Source: Oscillatoria salina IIICB1 (GTDB lineage Bacteria; Cyanobacteriota; Cyanobacteriia; Cyanobacteriales; SIO1D9). From it: a stretch of DNA of 64,000 nucleotides. Location of the stretch: assembly GCF_020144665.1 (NCBI RefSeq), contig NZ_JAAHBQ010000015.1, positions 1 to 64,000 of the forward strand. The letters run 5' to 3'. The notes below the pieces were generated by a model. It worked only from the letters and a program-made list of their open reading frames with translations. It ran no database searches and had not been told where the DNA came from. Of this stretch, positions 59,359 to 64,000 are shown piece after piece. How positions within the stretch are numbered: the stretch's first letter is position 1; every line of letters begins with the position of its first letter. Made by a program: the position numbers and the translations under genes.

Positions 59359-60654
59359 TTAACCCTCAGTCCGTCGCCGTACTGAATCAGCGTGAGAAGG
59401 TAAACCTTCAGCCTCAGCTAAAGCTTGAATCGCTGAAGACACTTTTTTCAAGGCTGTCGGTGAATATTGAATTAAACTCGAATGCTTCATAAACGTTTCT
59501 ACGCCTAAAGCAGAGGCATAACGAGCAGCACCGGAAGTTGGTAAAGTGTGATTTGGACCTGCAAGATAATCTCCTACCGCTTCCGGAGTAGAGTTACCTA
59601 AGAAAATTGCGCCAGCGTGACGAATTAATTCGCTTAACGCCCAAGGATCTTCAACTTCTAATTCCAAGTGTTCTGGTGCGAATAAGTTAGAGAGTTCCGC
59701 CGCGACTTCTAAAGAATCGACAACGACAATCAAACCATAGTGCGCGATCGCTTTTTCGGTGAGAATCCGACGCTCGTGATTTTGCAGTTGATTACTCACT
59801 TCTTGTTGTACTTTCGCCGCTAGTTTGGGGTCGGTGGTTAATAAAATTGCTGCCGCTAAGGGATCGTGTTCTGCTTGTGCTAAGAGATCGGTAGCCACGT
59901 GAACTGGATTAGCATTACTATCAGCGATAATCAGCACTTCTGATGGTCCAGCTAACGAGTCGATCCCCACAGTACCGTAAACCAGCTTTTTCGCCAGAGT
60001 CACGTAGATGTTACCTGGACCTGTAATTACATCTACCTTCGGAATCGTATCCGTACCGTAAGCCAAAGCCGCGATCGCCTGCGCGCCACCGACTTTGTAA
60101 ATTTCTGTAACTCCTGCTTCTTGGGCAGCTACTAGGACAGCAGGGTTAATTTTTTTCTCTTTTCCTGGTGGAGTTATCATAATAATCCGCGGCACTCCGG
60201 CAACTTTCGCCGGAATTGCGTTCATTAGTACCGTACTCGGATAAGATGCCCTACCACCCGGTACATATAACCCTGCGCGATCTACCGGGGTGTAGCGCTT
60301 GCCTAGCACGACTTCATCTTCCGCAAACTCCACCCAAGATTTCGGGATTCGTTTGCGGTGAAAAGCCGTTATTTTCCTATTAGCAAGCTGAATTGCCGCC
60401 AGTAACTCTTGATCTACTTGTTGATAAGCAGCATCTAGTTCCGAACCGCTCACGCGCAATTCTTCCGAATTGAGAGTAAGCCCGTCAAACTCTGCTGTAT
60501 AGTCTAGGACGGCTCGATCTCCCAGACGTTTTACCTTTTGGAGGATTTCGCGAACGGTAGCCTCTTTGTAGAGAATCTCGTCATTGTGAGTGCGATCGCC
60601 AATCCGCCGCAGTTCGCTTTGTGCATCAGTTGCACGAGTGATGATTCGCAACAT
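59359..60654 (-). CDS. hisD: histidinol dehydrogenase
   Basis: The protein (431 residues) oxidises histidinol to histidine with NAD and zinc, the last step of histidine synthesis. Motifs include VPGGRASYPSTVLMNAIPAKVAGV, GGAQAIAALAYGTDTIPKVD, GPGNIYVTLAKKLVYG, DSLAGPSEVLIIAD, AEHDPLAAAILLTTD and FLGNSTPEAVGDYLAGPNHTLPTSGAARY with zinc-site His. I start at the ATG at 60654 (MLRIITRA); 60672 would add 6 residues. It stands alone. Confidence 0.95.
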   Translation of the reverse strand: MLRIITRATDAQSELRRIGDRTHNDEILYKEATVREILQKVKRLGDRAVLDYTAEFDGLTLNSEELRVSGSELDAAYQQVDQELLAAIQLANRKITAFHRKRIPKSWVEFAEDEVVLGKRYTPVDRAGLYVPGGRASYPSTVLMNAIPAKVAGVPRIIMITPPGKEKKINPAVLVAAQEAGVTEIYKVGGAQAIAALAYGTDTIPKVDVITGPGNIYVTLAKKLVYGTVGIDSLAGPSEVLIIADSNANPVHVATDLLAQAEHDPLAAAILLTTDPKLAAKVQQEVSNQLQNHERRILTEKAIAHYGLIVVVDSLEVAAELSNLFAPEHLELEVEDPWALSELIRHAGAIFLGNSTPEAVGDYLAGPNHTLPTSGAARYASALGVETFMKHSSLIQYSPTALKKVSSAIQALAEAEGLPSHADSVRRRTEG

Positions 60655-60857
60655 GGAGTTAACAGTCCCCATTGAAAGCTATTACCCACTGTGAGCTAAC
60701 ACCGTCAGCCCCACATCTTCTTTTGTTGCAGATGCGGATGCTTTCACGCTTACCCACTCCTCTAGCTTAACCTGGATTTTTGCCCCCTCGTGCTTTTTGG
60801 CAAACAGATGTTATATTGTTTGGAAGATACTATCCTTAAATTACTAATCAATTTTTT

Positions 60858-60884
60858 TGACCCCTTGAAAAATTTACTAAAATA
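60858..60884 (+). promoter_or_regulatory. possible rpsT promoter
   Basis: TTGACC (60858-60863) and TAAAAT (60879-60884) are separated by 15 bp, and TATAAT is at 60951-60956 without a good -35 box. The region 60655-61007 between divergent hisD and rpsT holds no gene. Either element could drive rpsT; neither is decisive. Confidence 0.3.
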
Positions 60885-61007
60885 TGTTAATTAACTAACT
60901 TACGTAGAAAAATTAACTAAAAAGTGCTATGCTAGATAAGCTTAAGCTGATATAATTAAAATTTCAGTATAGTTTACATCGCAACAAGAAGATTTATCTA
61001 GACAACA

Positions 61008-61316
61008 GTGGCTAATTCTAAGTCTGCAATCAAACGAATCCAAATTGCCGAGCGCAACCGACAGCGAAACAAAACTTATAAGTCAGGGGTAAGAACTCTG
61101 ATGAAAAAATATTTTGGTGCTGTAGAAGAGTACGCGGCGAATCCTACTCCAGAAAAAATGGAGCAAGTGAAACAAGCAATGGCGGCAGCATACAGCAAAA
61201 TAGATAAAGCAGTAAAGCGGGGAGTATTACACAGCAACAATGGTGCAAGAAAAAAATCTCGTTTGGCAAGAGCTTTAAAGCGAGTAACGGGATCTTCCGA
61301 ACAACAGCCTGCCTAA
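61008..61316 (+). CDS. rpsT: 30S ribosomal protein S20
   Basis: The 102-residue basic protein starts [21 protein letters not shown] and contains [24 protein letters not shown], both typical of S20, which binds 16S rRNA. It uses a GTG start at 61008. The order rpsT-tatD-rpoB is conserved in cyanobacteria. A small hairpin follows the stop. Confidence 0.96.
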   Translation: MANSKSAIKRIQIAERNRQRNKTYKSGVRTLMKKYFGAVEEYAANPTPEKMEQVKQAMAAAYSKIDKAVKRGVLHSNNGARKKSRLARALKRVTGSSEQQPA

Positions 61317-61336
61317 AACAAGGTATGCTACTTGTT
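61317..61336 (+). terminator. hairpin directly after rpsT
   Basis: AACAAG (61317-61322) pairs with CTTGTT (61331-61336) around an 8-base loop immediately after the stop codon. The stem is short and lacks a T-run. Confidence 0.35.
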
Positions 61337-61340
61337 CTTG

Positions 61341-61496
61341 GTGAAGAAAAAACCTCAGTCAGAAGATGATGTCCCCATGGGGGGATGCAGTTCCGAAGTA
61401 GTTTTTGGCAAGCTTGAGGAGTTTAGCTTTACTTCGATTGGGGAGAGAATGCCAAAGACAAATTTTTCAATCAGAGCTAAGCAAAAGGTTGTGTAG
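61341..61496 (+). CDS. possible 51-residue small protein between rpsT and tatD
   Basis: A GTG frame of 51 residues (start MKKKPQSEDDVPMGGCSSEV) fills part of the 320-base rpsT-tatD gap. No ribosome binding site or known motif supports it. The rest of the gap shows no other element. Confidence 0.2.
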   Translation: MKKKPQSEDDVPMGGCSSEVVFGKLEEFSFTSIGERMPKTNFSIRAKQKVV

Positions 61497-61637
61497 AAAA
61501 AAAAGGATATTTTTCTAGACAACCTCACAATTATCTAAAGATAGTCGTAGTTAGCTTGATAGAAAAAACAAAGCGAAAATAGGCGGCAAAATTAAGCAGC
61601 GCTGAAGCGCAAAAGTTCACCTCAGCAGAATGTGCCA

Positions 61638-62447
61638 ATGGAGTTGATAGACACCCACGTTCATATTAATTTTGACGTATATCAAGGGGAGTTAGAAGCG
61701 CTATCGACGCGCTGGCGGGAAGCAAAAGTAGTCAAGTTGGTGCATTCCTGCGTTCACCCAAAAGAGTTTGCTAAGACTCAAGCACTAGCAAATCGATTTC
61801 CAGAACTGTATTTAGCAGTAGGATTGCATCCTCTGGAAGCAGACAAAGCAAACGCTCAAACTCTCCAGGAAATCCCAAAATTAGCTGCATCAGATCCGCG
61901 AGTAGTAGCCATCGGAGAAATCGGACTTGATTTTTACAAAGCAGAAAACCACGAGCAGCAAAAAAAAGTATTTATCGAGCAAGCAGCGATCGCGCGCCAA
62001 CTTGGGCTACCTGTAATTATCCACTGTCGGGAAGCATCAGCAGCACTGCGAGATTTATTGCTGACAAGGGATGAAAAACAGCAACTGCGAGGAGTAATGC
62101 ACTGCTGGAGCGGTACAGTAGAAGAAACAAAATGGTTTTTAGACTTAGGATTTTACATCAGTTTTAGTGGCATAGTCACGTTTAAAAATGCCACTCAGGT
62201 ACAAGAATCGCTCAAAATAGTTCCTAGCGATCGCCTTTTAATCGAAACCGACTGTCCCTTTTTAGCACCAGTTCCCAAACGAGGCAAGCGTAATGAACCA
62301 TCCTACGTCCAATATATCGCCGAACAAGCTGCCAAACTGCGCGGCGTATCTTTAGAAAAATTAGCAGCTCAAACAACCAAAAATGCTCGCTCTATTTTTG
62401 GTTTTTCCCTAACTCAGTCCCACGATCGCCATAAACACGCCGATTGA
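61638..62447 (+). CDS. tatD: TatD-family metal-dependent hydrolase
   Basis: The protein of about 269 residues has the TatD motifs: [11 protein letters not shown] (metal ligands), [40 protein letters not shown] and [14 protein letters not shown]. These are the metal-binding residues of a TIM-barrel DNase/phosphoesterase. The ATG at 61638 (MELIDTHVH) is preferred over the GTG at 61632. The gene lies between rpsT and rpoB, as in other cyanobacteria. Confidence 0.94.
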   Translation: MELIDTHVHINFDVYQGELEALSTRWREAKVVKLVHSCVHPKEFAKTQALANRFPELYLAVGLHPLEADKANAQTLQEIPKLAASDPRVVAIGEIGLDFYKAENHEQQKKVFIEQAAIARQLGLPVIIHCREASAALRDLLLTRDEKQQLRGVMHCWSGTVEETKWFLDLGFYISFSGIVTFKNATQVQESLKIVPSDRLLIETDCPFLAPVPKRGKRNEPSYVQYIAEQAAKLRGVSLEKLAAQTTKNARSIFGFSLTQSHDRHKHAD

Positions 62448-62823
62448 TTTTTATCTTAGTTGAGTCAGTGAAAATCAAGCAGCAAAAAGTTACAACTCAC
62501 AGCAGCGATCGAGTAACCATTACAGAAAAATTACGGGAGTAGCAATTGAGAGCAAAAAAACTAAGAAATACTCAAAATATAGCTGTGTAAATTTTAGCTG
62601 AATATCCCCAGGATCGAATTCCCAAAAATAAAATCTGTTAACAAAAAAAACTTTCCAGAAAACAACTGTAAATTAGTCAAACCGACAAAACTCAGACAAA
62701 GGCAAAAAAACCAGCAATATCAAGCTCAAAAAATTAGTAATAATCCCACCCGCTCGACTCCCCAAAACTCCTAGGGAGCCATAGTCAAAGACAAACAAAA
62801 GCAAACAAATCTTAAAGATCGCT
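62448..62823. other. tatD-rpoB intergenic region
   Basis: The 376-base stretch is A-rich on the plus strand with many AAAAAA words. It must contain the leader and probably the promoter of rpoB-rpoC1-rpoC2, but I see no complete promoter. No gene, tRNA or strong hairpin is present. Confidence 0.5.
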
Positions 62824-64000
62824 ATGAACAATTTAACTTATAACCTTCTCCCAGACTTAATTGAAATTCAGCGCTCCAGCTTCCGTTGGTTCCTTGAAGA
62901 AGGATTGATCGAAGAACTGAATAGCTTCTCGCCCATTACTGACTATACAGGAAAATTAGAGCTACACTTCCTTGGTTCGGACTACAAACTAAAACAGCCA
63001 AAATACGACGTAGACGAAGCCAAACGTCGCGACAGCACCTACGGGGTGCAAATGTATGTACCCACCAGATTAATTAACAAAGAAACAGGAGATATTAAAG
63101 AACAAGAAGTATTTATAGGCGACTTACCATTAATGACCGATCGCGGCACATTTATCATCAACGGAGCCGAACGCGTCATCGTCAACCAAATCGTCCGTAG
63201 CCCCGGAGTATACTACAAATCAGAAATCGATAAAAACGGTCGCCGTACCTACTCAGCCAGTTTAATCCCCAACCGAGGCGCATGGCTGAAATTTGAAACA
63301 GATAAAAATAGTTTAGTTTGGGTAAGGATTGACAAAACCCGCAAACTGAGCGCCCAAGTATTGCTCAAAGCCATCGGCATCTCCGATAACGAAATCATCG
63401 ACGCACTACGCCACCCAGATTACTACGAAAAAACCTTAGAAAAAGAAGGCAACCCCAGCGAAGAAGACGCCCTCCTAGAGTTATACCGCAAACTGCGTCC
63501 CGGAGAACCCCCAACAGTCTCCGGCGGAGCCGCACTCTTAGAATCGAGATTCTTTGACAGCAAACGCTACGACTTAGGACGTGTCGGTCGTTACAAACTC
63601 AACAAAAAACTCCGCCTAAACGTACCAGACACCATGCGCGTACTCACCCCCACCGACATTCTCGCAGCGATCGACTACCTAATTAACCTCGAATTCGACC
63701 TCGGTGCAACCGACGACATCGACCACCTCGGAAATCGTCGCGTCCGTTCCGTCGGCGAACTACTGCAAAACCAAGTTCGCGTCGGCTTAAACCGCCTCGA
63801 ACGGATTATCCGCGAACGAATGACCGTATCCGAAGCCGAAAACCTAACCCCCGCCTCCCTAGTCAATCCCAAACCATTAGTAGCCGCAATAAAAGAATTT
63901 TTCGGCTCCTCCCAACTATCCCAATTCATGGACCAAACCAATCCCCTCGCCGAATTAACTCACAAACGGCGTTTATCCGCCCTCGGACCCGGAGGATTAA
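62824..64000 (+). CDS. rpoB: RNA polymerase beta subunit, 5' part (cut by the window edge)
   Basis: The frame from the ATG at 62824 stays open to the window end (392 codons). It starts [20 protein letters not shown] and contains [32 protein letters not shown] and the rifampicin-region text [20 protein letters not shown], then [14 protein letters not shown] at the edge. This is the catalytic core subunit beta. The C-terminal two-thirds and rpoC lie outside the window. Confidence 0.98.
   Translation, partial: MNNLTYNLLPDLIEIQRSSFRWFLEEGLIEELNSFSPITDYTGKLELHFLGSDYKLKQPKYDVDEAKRRDSTYGVQMYVPTRLINKETGDIKEQEVFIGDLPLMTDRGTFIINGAERVIVNQIVRSPGVYYKSEIDKNGRRTYSASLIPNRGAWLKFETDKNSLVWVRIDKTRKLSAQVLLKAIGISDNEIIDALRHPDYYEKTLEKEGNPSEEDALLELYRKLRPGEPPTVSGGAALLESRFFDSKRYDLGRVGRYKLNKKLRLNVPDTMRVLTPTDILAAIDYLINLEFDLGATDDIDHLGNRRVRSVGELLQNQVRVGLNRLERIIRERMTVSEAENLTPASLVNPKPLVAAIKEFFGSSQLSQFMDQTNPLAELTHKRRLSALGPGGL

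Overview
The window is chromosomal DNA of a cyanobacterium. The evidence is the very frequent HIP1 octamer GCGATCGC, heptameric short tandem repeats of the STRR type, cyanobacterial regulators (RpaB, a CikA-type clock kinase, cyanobacterial LexA), GUN4-domain proteins, a COP23-type lipoprotein, a DUF1517 protein, and the gene order rpsT - tatD - rpoB. Genus cannot be fixed from the sequence alone. I see no prophage, integrase, transposase or CRISPR array. Most of the window is ordinary core genome, with repeat-rich intergenic regions and a few unusual loci.

Layout. 1-2000: palindromic and tandem repeats, a GUN4-fused Ser/Thr kinase, and a G-rich heptamer array. 2018-5844: a DevBCA-type exporter operon divergent from a TetR regulator, with paired operators in the shared promoter region. 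5917-10197: a very large multi-PAS hybrid kinase. 10426-14795: tRNA-Ala, trhO, a second GUN4 protein, a lipoprotein, an ArsR regulator with duplicated operator-like sites, a small membrane protein, an atypical retropepsin-like protein and a YjbQ protein. 15192-19738: CikA-like kinase, PRC-barrel protein, LapA-like protein, NanE-like epimerase. 20653-25949: M3 oligopeptidase and a divergent iron-type ABC transporter (ATPase and fused permease) separated by 20 perfect heptamers and a Fur-like site. 26549-33809: repeat protein, acireductone dioxygenase, COP23 lipoprotein, AGCS symporter, UspA, a ribbon-helix-helix protein, RpaB, TruB. 33856-42361: a degenerate repeat cluster, two DUF1400 alpha/beta hydrolases, argF, lexA with its own LexA box, dus and hspA. 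42441-50018: PBP2 and a polyamine transporter operon potA-hyp-potD-potB-potC interrupted by an antisense Uma2 gene. 50239-54490: DUF1517 protein, thiS-thiE, a divergent tenA-like gene, tRNA-Ser, a metallophosphoesterase. 54858-56828: a small island of unrecognised membrane proteins, including two overlapping frames. 56992-64000: hflX with an apparently missing start codon, a small secreted protein, hisD, rpsT, tatD and the 5' part of rpoB.

Functional themes are signal transduction and light/clock regulation (RpaB, CikA, multi-PAS kinase, GUN4 proteins), transport (DevBCA, iron, polyamine, alanine), thiamin synthesis (thiS, thiE, tenA) and information processing (tRNAs, trhO, truB, dus, hflX, rpsT, rpoB). 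I found no convincing multi-gene system that is wholly new. The best leads are the HflX start codon problem, the overlapping-frame pair at 55870-56828, the dual-operator switches at 5157-5203 and 13378-13487, the degenerate repeat cluster at 33856-34533, the symmetrical inverted repeat at 54552-54587, and the CikA with a conserved chromophore-type cysteine. All functional calls come from motif recognition; no database search was run.
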